64,000 bases of DNA from JAIESQ01 sp964495375. Lineage in GTDB: Bacteria > Planctomycetota > Planctomycetia > Pirellulales > JAEUIK01. The notes beneath the pieces are model-generated. The model saw only the letters and a list, made by a program, of their open reading frames with translations, made no database searches and was not told where the DNA came from. The DNA is taken from contig CAZBWM010000028.1 of assembly GCA_964495375.1 (NCBI GenBank), forward strand, positions 7,224-71,223, written 5' to 3'. Below, in pieces: positions 16,513 through 25,706 of the stretch (position 1 is its first letter; each line of letters opens with the position of its first letter). The position numbers were made by a program, and so were the translations under genes.

Positions 16513-17700
16513 ATGACGCCCACAACCACCTCCACTTCGCACCAGGGGTGCGCGGCCGCGCGGTGCCCGTCGCCGAGTGCGACCAACTCAACGGATGCCG
16601 CCCCCATCCAGGAGTTTGTCCACTCGCGCGACGCGGCGCTGGTGGTCGATCGCGCGGCCGCCATCATCCGCGGCGTCAAAATCCTGGGCCTCGATTCACA
16701 GAACGGTCGCAGCTACTTGCCGGGCGCGCTATCGGCCGCGGTGCCGCTCTACGAGGGGGCCAAGGTCAACGTCAATCACGCGAAAGGGCATCCCACCGCG
16801 CCGCGCGATTATCAAGATCGCATCGGCCGGCTGCGCGGCGTACACGCCCGGGCGGGGGCCGGCCTCTTCGGCGACTTGCATCTGAATCCGCGTCACGCGC
16901 TCGCCGAGCAACTACTGTGGGATGCCGCGCACGCTCCGGAAAATGTCGGCTTCTCGCACAACGTGCAAGCCCGCACCGCGCAGCGCGAGGGGCGCACGGT
17001 CGTCGAATCGATCGTCGCCGTGCACAGTGTCGACCTGGTGGCCGATCCCGCCACCACGCGAGGGCTGTTCGAAACGCGTCTTAACGATTCAAGCCAGTGT
17101 GGCGGCGCAACCGTCGTGGGCCGTGGTCTCCTTGGCGAGACGATGGTTGATGGTGCTGACGCGTGTGGCGGAACCGCGGTCTCCGCGGCGCTGCGTCGTC
17201 CACTGGCTGATTGCACGCTCGCCGAGCTGCGTGCCGCGCGGCCCGATCTGGCGCTGTTGCTCCTTACCGAAGAGCACGACGCCCGACTGGCGGTTCAAGC
17301 GCAGCTTGCAGATTCCGCAACGCAGCTTGCCGAATCCGCAGCGCGACTCGCCGAAGTCGAAGCGCGGCTGGCGGAGCACACCGCGCGCGAATCGCTCACG
17401 GAGCGCCGTCGCCAGGTGGTTTCGCTGCTCCAAGAGTTCGGTCTGCCTGATCCGGCGTCGAACGATCCGGCTGCGTCGCGTCTGGTCGATGCGGCGTTCA
17501 TGGAGAGCCTGCTGGCCGCGCCCGACGAACGTGCGCAGCGAGCGCTGGTGACCGAACGTGCCCGGCTCGTGGCCGAGGTGCGGCGATTCGTCGGCGACGC
17601 AGCGCCAGCGACGCAGCCTCGTTCGCGCGAGCAGCAGTCGATCGCCGGAGCGATGCATTCGCCCCGCGGCGGCCGCGAGTTTGTCCGAGCAGTCACGTGA
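16513..17700 (+). CDS. prohead protease fused to scaffold-like coiled coil, 395 aa
   Basis: Residues 30-200 look like a capsid maturation protease: RGVKILGLDSQNGRSYLPGA, the VNVNHAKGHP block with the candidate catalytic His, and GFSHNVQA ... SIVAVHSVDLVADPAT. The latter matches the S-V...DLV[AS]xPA block of phage head proteases. Residues 255-330 are an Ala/Glu/Leu coiled coil (LADSATQLAESAARLAEVEA), as expected for a scaffold. The first 30 residues are Thr/Ser-rich. Protease-scaffold fusions assemble and are then removed during HK97-like capsid maturation. Confidence 0.75.
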   Translation: MTPTTTSTSHQGCAAARCPSPSATNSTDAAPIQEFVHSRDAALVVDRAAAIIRGVKILGLDSQNGRSYLPGALSAAVPLYEGAKVNVNHAKGHPTAPRDYQDRIGRLRGVHARAGAGLFGDLHLNPRHALAEQLLWDAAHAPENVGFSHNVQARTAQREGRTVVESIVAVHSVDLVADPATTRGLFETRLNDSSQCGGATVVGRGLLGETMVDGADACGGTAVSAALRRPLADCTLAELRAARPDLALLLLTEEHDARLAVQAQLADSATQLAESAARLAEVEARLAEHTARESLTERRRQVVSLLQEFGLPDPASNDPAASRLVDAAFMESLLAAPDERAQRALVTERARLVAEVRRFVGDAAPATQPRSREQQSIAGAMHSPRGGREFVRAVT

Positions 17701-17809
17701 GTAGTTTTCAGTTTGTCAGTGTCCAGTTTTCAGCGAATCCTCGCCCTGAACACCGCAAACTGAAAACTGAAAAATCCCCAACCACCACTTTCCTCCTGGA
17801 GAGCATCCC
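17701..17809. repeat. family D inverted array (copy 4)
   Basis: AGTTTTCAGTTTGTCAGTG units (17703-17733) face CTGAAAACTGAAAA units (17759-17777). A ribosome site (CTGGAG, 17797-17802) follows, before ATG 17810. Confidence 0.75.
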
Positions 17810-18307
17810 ATGTCCGACAACATGCGTTGGCGTTACGGCGACACCAAGCCGGTGATCAGCAAGCCGATCGCGGCGGCCGCGAAAATCGAAATCGGCGACC
17901 TCGTCGAGCAAGCGGCCGGCGGCGACGTCACCCCCGCCGCGTCGCATACCTGGAACACCGACCTGGCCACCACGCAAGGCGAGTTCCACGCCACCTTCCT
18001 GGGCATTGCCATGCAGCGCTCGCGCGGCACCGGCGACCCCGTGCAAGACAATGACCCGATCCGCGTCGCCACCGAAGGAGTCTTCGAGTTCGACTGCGCG
18101 GCAGCCACGTTCGAGCTCGGCACGCTCATCGCGCCGGCCAAGCAAACCGGCAACGCGCTCGAGAATCAGAAGGTCGTGGCGCTGACCGCCGGCAACGAGA
18201 ACAAAGCGATCGGCCGCGTCGCCAAGCGTTATGCCACGAGCACTACGCGCGTGCTGGTCGACATCACGAGCACTGTGCTGGCCGGCGGCCCACAAGCAAA
18301 GGCGTAA
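17810..18307 (+). CDS. capsid decoration (head-stabilising) protein, 165 aa
   Basis: The sequence is Ala/Thr/Gly-rich and beta-predicted: KPVISKPIAAAAKIEIGDLV, then WNTDLATTQGEFHATFLGIA, then CAAATFELGTLIAPAKQTGN, ending RVAKRYATSTTRVLVDITST. The IEIGDLV and IGRVAK ... VLVDI pattern resembles DUF2190-type decoration proteins. It sits between protease and major capsid genes, the usual place for such a protein, and is of the right length. Identification is by style and position. Confidence 0.62.
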   Translation: MSDNMRWRYGDTKPVISKPIAAAAKIEIGDLVEQAAGGDVTPAASHTWNTDLATTQGEFHATFLGIAMQRSRGTGDPVQDNDPIRVATEGVFEFDCAAATFELGTLIAPAKQTGNALENQKVVALTAGNENKAIGRVAKRYATSTTRVLVDITSTVLAGGPQAKA

Positions 18308-18435
18308 GGAAGTGTTCAGTTTGCAGTGTTCAGTTTTCAGTGCATGCCACTGAAACCTGCCACTGAAAACTGAAAACCGAAAACTGAAAACTCCTCTCCT
18401 TCACCAACTTTCCGCTAACCAGGAATCAACTTCCC
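18308..18435. repeat. family D inverted array (copy 5)
   Basis: TTCAGTTTGCAGTGTTCAGT (18313-18332) faces CTGAAAACCGAAAACTGAAA (about 18365-18385). No gene is seen. The start at 18436 has only a weak CCAGGAATC site upstream. Confidence 0.75.
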
Positions 18436-19602
18436 ATGCCTACCATCAAGTATCGCGAACTTCGCCGACAGTATGAGCTCGACGGCCCGGCCCGCACCGT
18501 GCAGCACTTGAGCGAAGCCCTCACCGAGCATCACTTGCGCCCCAGCGACTTCTCGCTGCGCGACCTGGCCGAAGGGCTCGTGCCCGACGGCCGCGAGTGG
18601 GTTCGCCAGCTCGATCCTCGCAGTAGCGCCGGCGTCACACTGCAAGAAGCGGGCGGCGCCGTCGACATCTCCGCCTTCTCAAACATCACGGGCCAAATCG
18701 TCTACTCGACGTTGCTCGAGGCCTACCAACACGAGGCGTTCGTCGCTTCGCGGATCGTGAGCACCATCCCCACGCGGTTCGATGGCGAGAAGATTCCCGG
18801 CATCACCCGCCCGGCCGACGCGGTCGAAGAAGTCCGCCCCGGCATGCCGTATCCGAACCTCGGCTTCGGCGAAGACTACATCGAAACGCCGTCGACCACC
18901 AAGCGCGGCTTCATCGTGCCGGTCACCAAGGAGGCGGTCTTTTTCGATCGCACAAATCTGGTGCTCAGTCGCGCGGCCGAAGTCGGCGAGATCCTCGGGC
19001 TGAACAAGGAGCGCCGCTTGCTCGACGTCGTGCTCGGCCTGGCCAACCCCTACAAGGCGAAAGGGGCCACGTTCAACACCTATCAAACGGCCACGCCCTG
19101 GGCGAACAAGCTCTCGGGCAACGAGCTCGTCGACTGGACCGACATCGATCGCGTCGAGCAGCTCCTGGCCGAAATGATCGACCCGTCGACGGGCGAGCCG
19201 GTGCTCGTCGAGGCCAACACGGTGCTGGTGATGCCGGCCTATCGTCACGCGGCCAATCGTATTTTCAACGCCACCGAAATTCGCTACACGGGCACCAGCG
19301 CCGCGACGACCACGATCGCCCCGAACCCCGTGAGCGGTTACCGCGTGGAGTCGAGCCGGCTGGCCTATCAGCGACTTGTCGGCAGCGGCGTGTCGGCGGC
19401 CGACGCCAAGAAGTACTGGTTCGTCGGCGACTTCGCCCGGGCGTTCGCCTACATGGAGAACTGGCCGATCACGGTGGTGCAAGCGCCGCAGAATGACGAG
19501 GTCGACTTTACGCAGGACATCGTGTTGCGGTTCAAGGTCAGCGAGCGCGGCGCGGCGGCGGTCCTCAACCCGCGCTACGCGGTGCTGTGCTACGACAGTT
19601 AA
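18436..19602 (+). CDS. major capsid protein, HK97-like, 388 aa
   Basis: Length, gene order (protease, decoration, capsid) and sequence style fit an HK97-fold capsid protein. After an N-terminal arm come long beta and P-domain-like segments: STLLEAYQHEAFVASRIVST, FIVPVTKEAVFFDRTNLVLS, ANTVLVMPAYRHAANRIFNA. The C-terminus, VVQAPQNDEVDFTQDIVLRF then KVSERGAAAVLNPRYAVL, matches the conserved VRxRxxxxxxNPxxxVxL ending of capsid subunits. The frame is intact. It should build the icosahedral shell. Confidence 0.85.
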   Translation: MPTIKYRELRRQYELDGPARTVQHLSEALTEHHLRPSDFSLRDLAEGLVPDGREWVRQLDPRSSAGVTLQEAGGAVDISAFSNITGQIVYSTLLEAYQHEAFVASRIVSTIPTRFDGEKIPGITRPADAVEEVRPGMPYPNLGFGEDYIETPSTTKRGFIVPVTKEAVFFDRTNLVLSRAAEVGEILGLNKERRLLDVVLGLANPYKAKGATFNTYQTATPWANKLSGNELVDWTDIDRVEQLLAEMIDPSTGEPVLVEANTVLVMPAYRHAANRIFNATEIRYTGTSAATTTIAPNPVSGYRVESSRLAYQRLVGSGVSAADAKKYWFVGDFARAFAYMENWPITVVQAPQNDEVDFTQDIVLRFKVSERGAAAVLNPRYAVLCYDS

Positions 19603-19808
19603 GTAGTGCGGAACGCGCGAGTCGACTCTTGTTAGCCGCGGGATTCATCCCGCGCGCTAGCTTGAAGTACGACAACTCGCCCACAGCGATTCTAGTGCGA
19701 CGTCAAACCAGCTAGCGCGCGGAGCAAGCTCTGCGGCTAACAAACTGAACACCGACCACTGAAAACTGAGAACTGGTCCCAAATCCCTAACCCCAGATCC
19801 CTATTCCC
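19603..19808. repeat. REPIN-like family A (copy 4), D half-array and CCCTAA array
   Basis: Element A spans 19631-19741 (left arm GTTAGCCGCGGGATTCATCC, right arm ending GCGGCTAAC). CTGAACACCGACCACTGAAA (D type) follows to 19771, then AATCCCTAACCCCAGATCCC (E type) up to the ATG at 19809. No Shine-Dalgarno sequence is visible. Confidence 0.78.
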
Positions 19809-20327
19809 ATGCCAACAGGACAAGTCAACTCGCCGACTCAAAGCGCGCTCGGCTATCGGCAGATCACCCTGCCGGTGTCGGTCGTCAGCGACTGGGTCGA
19901 TCTCTGCACCGCGCCGACCGCGGCCGAAGCCGATTCCGGCGTGATGGCCGGCGGCGCGGTCGTCGCACCGACGCTCGTCACCCGCGCCGCGCAAAACTGG
20001 CTCTACGTGGCCGGGCTCGGCAGCACGGTGCAACTGCGGCTCAAGTATCCGACCGCCGGCACGGTCACCACCAGCCCGGTGGTGCAACCGTTCGGCCGCG
20101 ACCGCCGCGGCGCGCCGCAACGCCTGGTCGACGGCTCAGGCGTCCACGCGCTCGTGCTCTCAGTCGATCCCGTGAACGACGTGCGCGATAGCGCCACGCC
20201 GCAGATGAGCTACACGCAACCGGTCGAAATCGATGCCGATGGTTGTGCTGAAGTGCTGGCCGCCGTGCGCACGGCCCTGGCCGGCACCGGCCTCACCGGC
20301 GCGACGATCCAAGCGCGCGTGAAGTAG
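19809..20327 (+). CDS. putative head/neck structural protein, 172 aa
   Basis: The protein is beta-rich with Ala/Thr/Val content like neighbouring structural proteins: SALGYRQITLPVSVVSDWVD, NWLYVAGLGSTVQLRLKYP, LVLSVDPVNDVRDSATPQMS. No signal peptide or membrane segment is present. The family is not recognised; by position directly after the major capsid gene it could be a minor capsid, spike or completion protein. Confidence 0.55.
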   Translation: MPTGQVNSPTQSALGYRQITLPVSVVSDWVDLCTAPTAAEADSGVMAGGAVVAPTLVTRAAQNWLYVAGLGSTVQLRLKYPTAGTVTTSPVVQPFGRDRRGAPQRLVDGSGVHALVLSVDPVNDVRDSATPQMSYTQPVEIDADGCAEVLAAVRTALAGTGLTGATIQARVK

Positions 20328-20485
20328 TTCCACTTGTTAGCCGCGGGACTTGTCCCGCGCGCTAGCTGGTGCGACTGAGCGCCGCAGACTAGCTCACTAC
20401 TCAACGTCGAACGAGCTAGCGCGCGGAGTAAACTCCGCGGCTAACAAACTGAAAACTGAACTCTGAAAACTGAAAACTCACTACC
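20328..20485. repeat. REPIN-like family A (copy 5) and family D half-array
   Basis: Element A spans 20336-20445 (GTTAGCCGCGGGACTTGTCC ... GTAAACTCCGCGGCTAAC). CTGAAAACTGAACTCTGAAA units run 20449-20480. The ATG at 20486 follows CTCACTACC with no ribosome site. Confidence 0.8.
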
Positions 20486-22762
20486 ATGCCCCTCATCAAA
20501 CAAATCTCCGGCAGTCAGGCGAGCTACGCCACGCTCTCGGCGCAAAGCGGCCTCACGTTTCTGGCGACGACCGACGTCCCGCCCGGTTCCGCCGCGACGG
20601 GCGTGTTGCAATCGGTCGAAGCCCAAGCGGCCAGCTTGCGGATCGATGCCGCCAATAGCGCGTGCCCAAACGCCGGCGATCACTACTGGTTGCGGTTCTG
20701 GGTTCGCGCGCTGCGCACGGCCGGTACGCTGCCTGCCGCGCAAAGCACTTACGGCATTTATCTCTGGGACGGCGCGAGCAACTTTCTCACGCTCAAGTTC
20801 GAGACCAACGGTGCCGCAGCCCTCGGCTGGACGCCCGCCCGCGGCCGCGCCGGCATCTCGGCCGGCACGTCGTCGGCGCTCATGCAAGCCACCGGTGAAG
20901 AATGGCTCGGCTGGGGCGATTGGTGCGAGCTGGTCGTCCACGTACAGCGTCACGCCAGCGCCGGTCAGTGGCGCATCTTCGTCAACGGCGTGCTGGCGAG
21001 TCATGAAACTGGGCTCGATACCAACAGCACGTTCAATTGGGCGGCACTCGGCGGGCAATCGCTCATGCTCGATTTGCCGGCCTGGAGCGGCGTCGTCTGG
21101 CAAGTCTGCGGGCCGCTGGAAAGCTACAGCGGCACCGACATCGTCGTGCGGCCGCAGTTCGCCCTCAATGGCCTCGCGGCGTTCACCAATCAACTCCACT
21201 TGCCTTGCGCCACGGCACAAGCCGGCGCGCTGGTGCAAGGGTGCTTCGGCCAGGTCTCCGGCACCGGCACCGTGACGCTCGATACCGAGTATCTCAATCA
21301 GATTGGTTCGCCTTGTCGCCGTCGATTGATCTTCGCCGGCAACGGCAACTCGCCGGTCTGGACGACGCTCAATGCCGTCGGCGCGCTCCCCTTCAACGAG
21401 CAAGGTTGGGCGACGCTGGCCATCAGCGACCTGCTCGTGCCTGACGGCACCTCAGCCATCTGGCAAATCAACAAAGCCGGCGGCGCCGCGCTTTGGAAAA
21501 TCTTTGCCAGCAGCGGAACGCTGTTTGCCGCCTACGACACCGGACAATTCGCCAACCTCGGGCGCTATGCGACCGCAGCCCGCCACGTGTTCTTGCTGCA
21601 CCTCAATCGCGACGGCCGCGCCGCGCTCTCGCTCATCGATCTGACCTCGTCCCCTGGGCAGAACGTCGGTGGCTACCTGACCACCACGCACAGCCAGCCG
21701 CTCCCCGATTGGACTCCGCAAGACATCGGCGCCATGTCGCTCACCGCGCTCCCCAGCGCCAGCAACATCGAAATGGGTTTCATGGCCGCCTGCCGCCGCC
21801 CGACCCTCTACACCCTCGATAGCCTGTCGAGCACGTTGCACACGCCGGGCTCGGGCAACACGACACCGCTGCACAACGCGCACGGCATCGCCCGCAGCTT
21901 TCCGATGCAACGCGAATGCCAGTGCCTGCCGGGCGGGTTCTATCCGCTCAAGCACTTGGGGCTCGAACGGCGCGTGCTGCTGGCGCCGTTGGGGCGTCCC
22001 GGCTTGCGGCGGCTCGATTGGACGCGCAACGTGCTCGGCCCGCTCCTCAACACGGCCGGCTGCGAAGTCATCGCCTTCGACGCCGGCAGCGTGAACGACA
22101 TCACCGGCATTCAAGCGGGCGACGCAGCCGTCGTGCTCGCCGAGCTGCGCGGCAACTTCGACACCTTCCTGCGTTGGGCCATCGATCGCGATTGCGCCGT
22201 CTGGATCGCCACGATGCTGCCGCGCGATCTACGCTCGGTCGCCATCACTGGGGTGACCGCCGCCAATCCGGCCGTGATCACCGCGCCAGGGCACGGCCAG
22301 ACCGGCACCATCCGCCTGGCCGTCTCCGGCGTCGTCGGCACCGGCGCGATGTCCAATATCAACACGTTCGTCAACTTCGCCGAAGTGCTCGACGCCAACA
22401 CGATTCGCATGACCGGCGTCAACACTTCCGGCGGCGCGTACACCAGTGGCGGCACCGCCCGCGGTTACTCGCCGGGCGAGCTGGCGGCGATCGCGGCCTT
22501 TAACCACCACATCCGGCAAAGCGCGGCGCGTCACCAGAACCAAGCACTGCTGGTGCTCAGCGATATCGAAGCCGATGCCGCGGCCAACCCAGCCACTTAC
22601 CCGAACAACAACACCTTCTGGGCCGACTTCACCCATCCGCAAACCGGCGCCGGCACGGCGGGCAGCCAGGTCGTCGCCGAACGGATGGTGCTGTCGCGCG
22701 TCACGCCCCCCACATCATTGCGGCGCCGGCGCTGGCCGCGGCGCTTGGTAGCCCGTAACTAA
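20486..22762 (+). CDS. SGNH-hydrolase-like protein interrupted by an FCCH domain, fibre-like, 758 aa
   Basis: Residues 1-480 are beta-rich and jelly-roll-like (WRIFVNGVLASHET, LRFWVRALRTAGTLP), in the style of a LamG/tail-fibre domain. Residues 480-590 begin an SGNH-like core with VIAFDAGSVNDI (Asn537, GxND-like). A block at about 590-655 (VTAANPAVITAPGHGQTG ... TNTIRMTG-type ending TSGGAYTSGG) matches the FCCH domain, frequent in phage tail proteins. The SGNH core resumes and reaches FWADFTHP (Asp714, His717), the DxxH catalytic pair. A clear block I GDS is not visible. A role in binding or de-acylating a cell-surface polysaccharide is plausible. Confidence 0.65.
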   Translation: MPLIKQISGSQASYATLSAQSGLTFLATTDVPPGSAATGVLQSVEAQAASLRIDAANSACPNAGDHYWLRFWVRALRTAGTLPAAQSTYGIYLWDGASNFLTLKFETNGAAALGWTPARGRAGISAGTSSALMQATGEEWLGWGDWCELVVHVQRHASAGQWRIFVNGVLASHETGLDTNSTFNWAALGGQSLMLDLPAWSGVVWQVCGPLESYSGTDIVVRPQFALNGLAAFTNQLHLPCATAQAGALVQGCFGQVSGTGTVTLDTEYLNQIGSPCRRRLIFAGNGNSPVWTTLNAVGALPFNEQGWATLAISDLLVPDGTSAIWQINKAGGAALWKIFASSGTLFAAYDTGQFANLGRYATAARHVFLLHLNRDGRAALSLIDLTSSPGQNVGGYLTTTHSQPLPDWTPQDIGAMSLTALPSASNIEMGFMAACRRPTLYTLDSLSSTLHTPGSGNTTPLHNAHGIARSFPMQRECQCLPGGFYPLKHLGLERRVLLAPLGRPGLRRLDWTRNVLGPLLNTAGCEVIAFDAGSVNDITGIQAGDAAVVLAELRGNFDTFLRWAIDRDCAVWIATMLPRDLRSVAITGVTAANPAVITAPGHGQTGTIRLAVSGVVGTGAMSNINTFVNFAEVLDANTIRMTGVNTSGGAYTSGGTARGYSPGELAAIAAFNHHIRQSAARHQNQALLVLSDIEADAAANPATYPNNNTFWADFTHPQTGAGTAGSQVVAERMVLSRVTPPTSLRRRRWPRRLVARN

Positions 22763-22891
22763 AGATCGGCCGCAAAAACAAGTGACGAAGAACTGCTCGT
22801 CGAACTCCTCTCCCCTTGCGGGAGAGGGGACGGTGAAGGGTTCAGTAAATCAGGAAGTTCTTTGTCGGCCGTCTCCAAGAAAGACCAAAAC
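22763..22891. repeat. short spacer with CTCTCCCCTTGCGGGAGAGG palindrome
   Basis: CTCTCCCCTTGCGGGAGAGG (about 22808-22827) is a near-perfect 8-bp hairpin followed by GGACGGTGAAGGG. It may act as a bidirectional transcription-attenuating hairpin, but no T tract follows. No gene is seen. Confidence 0.5.
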
Positions 22892-23107
22892 ATGACCGAC
22901 CTCGAAATGCTGGCTGCCATCCGCACGCAAGCGCTCACCACGATCGCCGCGATCACCGCCGATCCCAAGCCCAGTTACGCCCTCGACGGCCAGACCGTCC
23001 GCTGGGCCGAGTATCTCGCGCAGTTGCAGGCGACAGTCGATTGGTGCGACGCCCGGCTGTCGGCCGACGAACCGTTTGAAATCCGTTCACAAGGACTCTC
23101 CGGATGA
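22892..23107 (+). CDS. small helical protein of phage block, 71 aa
   Basis: The internal ATG at 22892 is preferred over the in-frame upstream start at 22862. The protein is helical: LEMLAAIRTQALTTIAAITA, then GQTVRWAEYLAQLQATVDWC. Small proteins of this kind, with a W-x-EYL block, occur next to head-tail joining genes. The family is not certain. The stop overlaps the next ATG (ATGA at 23104), which supports its being real. Confidence 0.6.
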   Translation: MTDLEMLAAIRTQALTTIAAITADPKPSYALDGQTVRWAEYLAQLQATVDWCDARLSADEPFEIRSQGLSG

Positions 23108-23436
23108 CACTCGACTTTGATCCCGCCGATCTCGGCGTCGTCGACGGGACGCTGCCGATCACGATCGAGCGCACCACGCCGTCGGGCACAGTCACGGTCG
23201 AAGTTGCCGGCGCCCTGCGCGGTCGCTTCGAGCGCGGCGCGCCGGCCGCCATCGCCGGCGTGTCACTCGAGCCCGAGACAACCGTCTGGCATTTGCCCAG
23301 CTCGGAGCTTGACGACTTCGAGCCGCGGCCAGGCGACACGCTCACCGTCGCCGGCGCGAGCCACGTAATCACGGCCGCCGCGCGCGTCACGCTCGGCACC
23401 CGCTGGCGCGTGGTCACGCAGGCGCTACGAGGTTGA
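23104..23436 (+). CDS. putative head-tail connector/completion protein, 110 aa
   Basis: The protein is beta-rich with the layout of small neck or head-completion proteins: GTLPITIERTTPSGTVTVEV, LEPETTVWHLPSSELDDFEP, RPGDTLTVAGASHVITAAA, and a final beta strand TRWRVVTQALRG. Its coupling to the upstream small helical gene and position before the tail genes fit a connector. Assignment is by size, position and style only. Confidence 0.55.
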   Translation: MTLDFDPADLGVVDGTLPITIERTTPSGTVTVEVAGALRGRFERGAPAAIAGVSLEPETTVWHLPSSELDDFEPRPGDTLTVAGASHVITAAARVTLGTRWRVVTQALRG

Positions 23437-24098
23437 ACGAAAGCCGACGCGATGCTGACTTGGTGTGCCACTGCTTGGAAGTCGGCCGATATCGCGCTGT
23501 GTTTCGCTTCGTCGTCCGCCGACGAACAAGCAGTGCCGGGGACTGGAGTCGTTCCGGCCATCGGCTTTGCCAAACGAAAAAACGTTGACCGGAAGGACTG
23601 CTGTCCCCCTTGGCCTGCGATGCAACCTCAGTGTGCCACTGCTTGCTCGTCGCGGAGCGAACTACGGCATTACGTTCGGTGAAGAACGCGACGAGGAAGC
23701 AGTGCCGTGCCGCACGCCAACCAACGCAGCACTGCTTGTCGGCCCAATGAGACAACAAGCGACGATCTCAACCTGCCGCCAAGCAGTGGCACACTAACCT
23801 TGCAAGTTGTCCACAACACACCAACCATGCAGACCTCGCGCAAAGTCGCCAAGGCGCAAAGGAATCCAAGTAGACAACTCAAACCGCAGAGGTCGCAGAA
23901 GTACACAGAAACGAGCTGATGACCGCTCGCGCCCTAGATCATGCAAAACTTCTTCTGTGTCATTCTGTGCCTTCTGCGGATCACAACTCCCCCCGTCCTC
24001 TTTGCGCCTTAGCGCCTTGGCGCGAGATCTTCCCCCCCGCTTCGTGACACCTTGGTGACCTTCGTGCTCTTGGTGTCCAACTCACGCATCACAAACCA
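23437..24098. repeat. double family B element followed by family C element
   Basis: From 23463 to 23794 there are two overlapping or nested family B blocks, with an internal GGGACTGGAGTCG / GGACTGCTGTCCCCC inverted pair at 23538-23612. A family C element spans 23829-24060: the left arm CTCGCGCAAAGTCGCCAAGG, then CGCAGAGGTCGCAGAAG; the right arm TTCTGTGTCATTCTGTGCC, CTTCTGCGGATCACAA, CTTTGCGCCTTAGCGCC, TTGGCGCGAG. It ends with CTTCGTGCTCTTGGTGTCC up to the next gene. Nothing coding is supported in 662 bases. Confidence 0.78.
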
Positions 24099-25328
24099 AT
24101 GACCGCTACCGAACCACAATTCACCACCGCCGACGTCGACCCGCTCTGGCTGCGGATCATGGCCGCCGCGCAAACGCGCATCCGAGCTCTCGATCTCGCC
24201 GGCCTGCCCGACGAAGCCGTGCTCGTCCGCCCGGTGCCCAGCGATCGAGACGTTGGCGCCGGCCGCTCGCACGCGCTCCCCGTCGTCGAGATCACGCCGC
24301 ATCAGTCCGCGCGCGAAACAGCCAAACATGGCAACCTGTTTAATGCGATTGAATACAGCGTGCAGGTCACCTTTCTGGCCGCCGATCGCCCCGACTTGCC
24401 GGCGAACCTCGCCCGCTGGCTCACCTGGCGCGAACAGATCGCCACGGCCTTCCGCCATCAGCCGCTCGTCGACATCGACGAAGTAATCGATTGCACGGTC
24501 GACCCAAGTGAAGCCGTGCAGCCGGCCGCGCTCGTGCGGCAGAATCTTTGGGCGTCGACGCTCGTGCTCCGCTTCACGGTCCGCGGCCCCAGCTTCGTGG
24601 TTCTCAAGTACGGCGGCTACACGCACGCGCTCGGCGAAGTGACGCTGGCGATTTCGTCGCGACCGCACTTCAATCCGCGCGGCCTGCACGATGCCACGCT
24701 CGAGCGTTGGGAAATCAGCGGGCTGCTGCGCGCCGACACGCCAGCCGCCTTGACCACGGCGATCGACGCGCTCGTAGCAGCTTATGCCGTGCCCGAGCAG
24801 AATCTCGGCCTCTACCTGGCCGATGGCACGACCCCCACCAGTCACCTGCTCCCCTCGGCCGACACGCTCGGCGGCACGCGCGTCGTCGAGGGGCCCGACT
24901 TTCCCGCCAGCGTGGGCGGAGAATACTCGCTCCACCGCGGCTACCGCATTGTCGTCGAAGGGCTGGTGCCGCTCGCCGGCGCCGAGCTCGATCTCCTGCT
25001 GCGCGAAGAATCGATCACACTCGTTGGCGGTGGACCGCGGTTCGTCTACCTGCAAACCATTGCTGGGCCGCCGCGCCGGCAGCAAGTCGCCGAGCAAACC
25101 CCCTACGTCGCTCAGCAGTCAGGCCGCGCGATCGGCCGCGCCGCGTATCCGTCGGCCAACGCGCCGCTGTGGCCCACAGCAGAGCATGTGGATCGTCGGC
25201 AGCTCGTGCGCCGCACGCCGCGCGTCGTAGCGACCACCGCCGGCCAGTCGCTCACCGATTTCGAAATCGCCTGGCAGTTCGAGTTTGAAAGCGACGTGCC
25301 CCTCCTCGGCGGACCAACGACACCATGA
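24099..25328 (+). CDS. putative tail terminator/tube-associated protein, 409 aa
   Basis: Residues 1-165 resemble a tail-terminator-like alpha/beta unit (LWLRIMAAAQTRIRALDLAG ... VVEITPHQSARETAKHGNLF ... VQVTFLAADRPDLPANLARW). Residues 170-400 form a larger beta-rich domain (FVVLKYGGYTHALGEVTLAI, LERWEISGLLRADTPAALTT, GYRIVVEGLVPLAGAELDLL). A fusion of terminator and tube-like modules would be unusual. No family is firmly recognised, and function is inferred from position after the connector gene. Confidence 0.5.
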   Translation: MTATEPQFTTADVDPLWLRIMAAAQTRIRALDLAGLPDEAVLVRPVPSDRDVGAGRSHALPVVEITPHQSARETAKHGNLFNAIEYSVQVTFLAADRPDLPANLARWLTWREQIATAFRHQPLVDIDEVIDCTVDPSEAVQPAALVRQNLWASTLVLRFTVRGPSFVVLKYGGYTHALGEVTLAISSRPHFNPRGLHDATLERWEISGLLRADTPAALTTAIDALVAAYAVPEQNLGLYLADGTTPTSHLLPSADTLGGTRVVEGPDFPASVGGEYSLHRGYRIVVEGLVPLAGAELDLLLREESITLVGGGPRFVYLQTIAGPPRRQQVAEQTPYVAQQSGRAIGRAAYPSANAPLWPTAEHVDRRQLVRRTPRVVATTAGQSLTDFEIAWQFEFESDVPLLGGPTTP

Positions 25329-25706
25329 AGAAGAGCCTCACGCAAAGCCGCCAAGGCGCAAAGAAGACTGCGAATGCCGATTTCACGCGGAGCCGCAGAG
25401 GATGCGGAGAATTGTAGGGTGTGCGCAGCACACCAGCTTGCCTGCCAGTGAATACGGCCTCGCGCAAAGTCGCAAAGGCGCCAAGAGATACACGTAGACA
25501 ACTCAATCCACAGAAATCGCAGAAGGACGCAGAAGTGGAACAGCTCAACGCTCCCTCTATGTCCTTCTGTGTCTTCTGCGGATCAAGACTCCCCCCGTCC
25601 TCTTTGCACCTTGGCGCGAGATCCTTCCCCGCTTTGTGAACCCTTCGTGTTCTTCGTGCTCTTTGTGTCCAACAACAACGTTCGCAACTCTTGTAAGTGA
25701 ACTTCC
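25329..25706. repeat. family F and family C repeats
   Basis: Family C left-arm fragments (CACGCAAAGCCGCCAAGGCG, 25341; CACGCGGAGCCGCAGAGG, 25384), family F palindrome (25414-25434), then a full C element: CTCGCGCAAAGTCGCAAAGG (25464), CAGAAGTGGAAC, TTCTGTGTCTTCTGCGGATC (25564), CTTTGCACCTTGGCGCGAG (25602), then GTTCTTCGTGCTCTTTGTG (25648 onward). The start at 25707 has a weak TGAACTTCC upstream. Confidence 0.78.

Noticed and set aside
22803..22840. intrinsic terminator at the CTCTCCCC...GGGAGAGG hairpin
   Set aside because: The stem is good but no T run follows on either strand, so only a palindromic repeat is reported.
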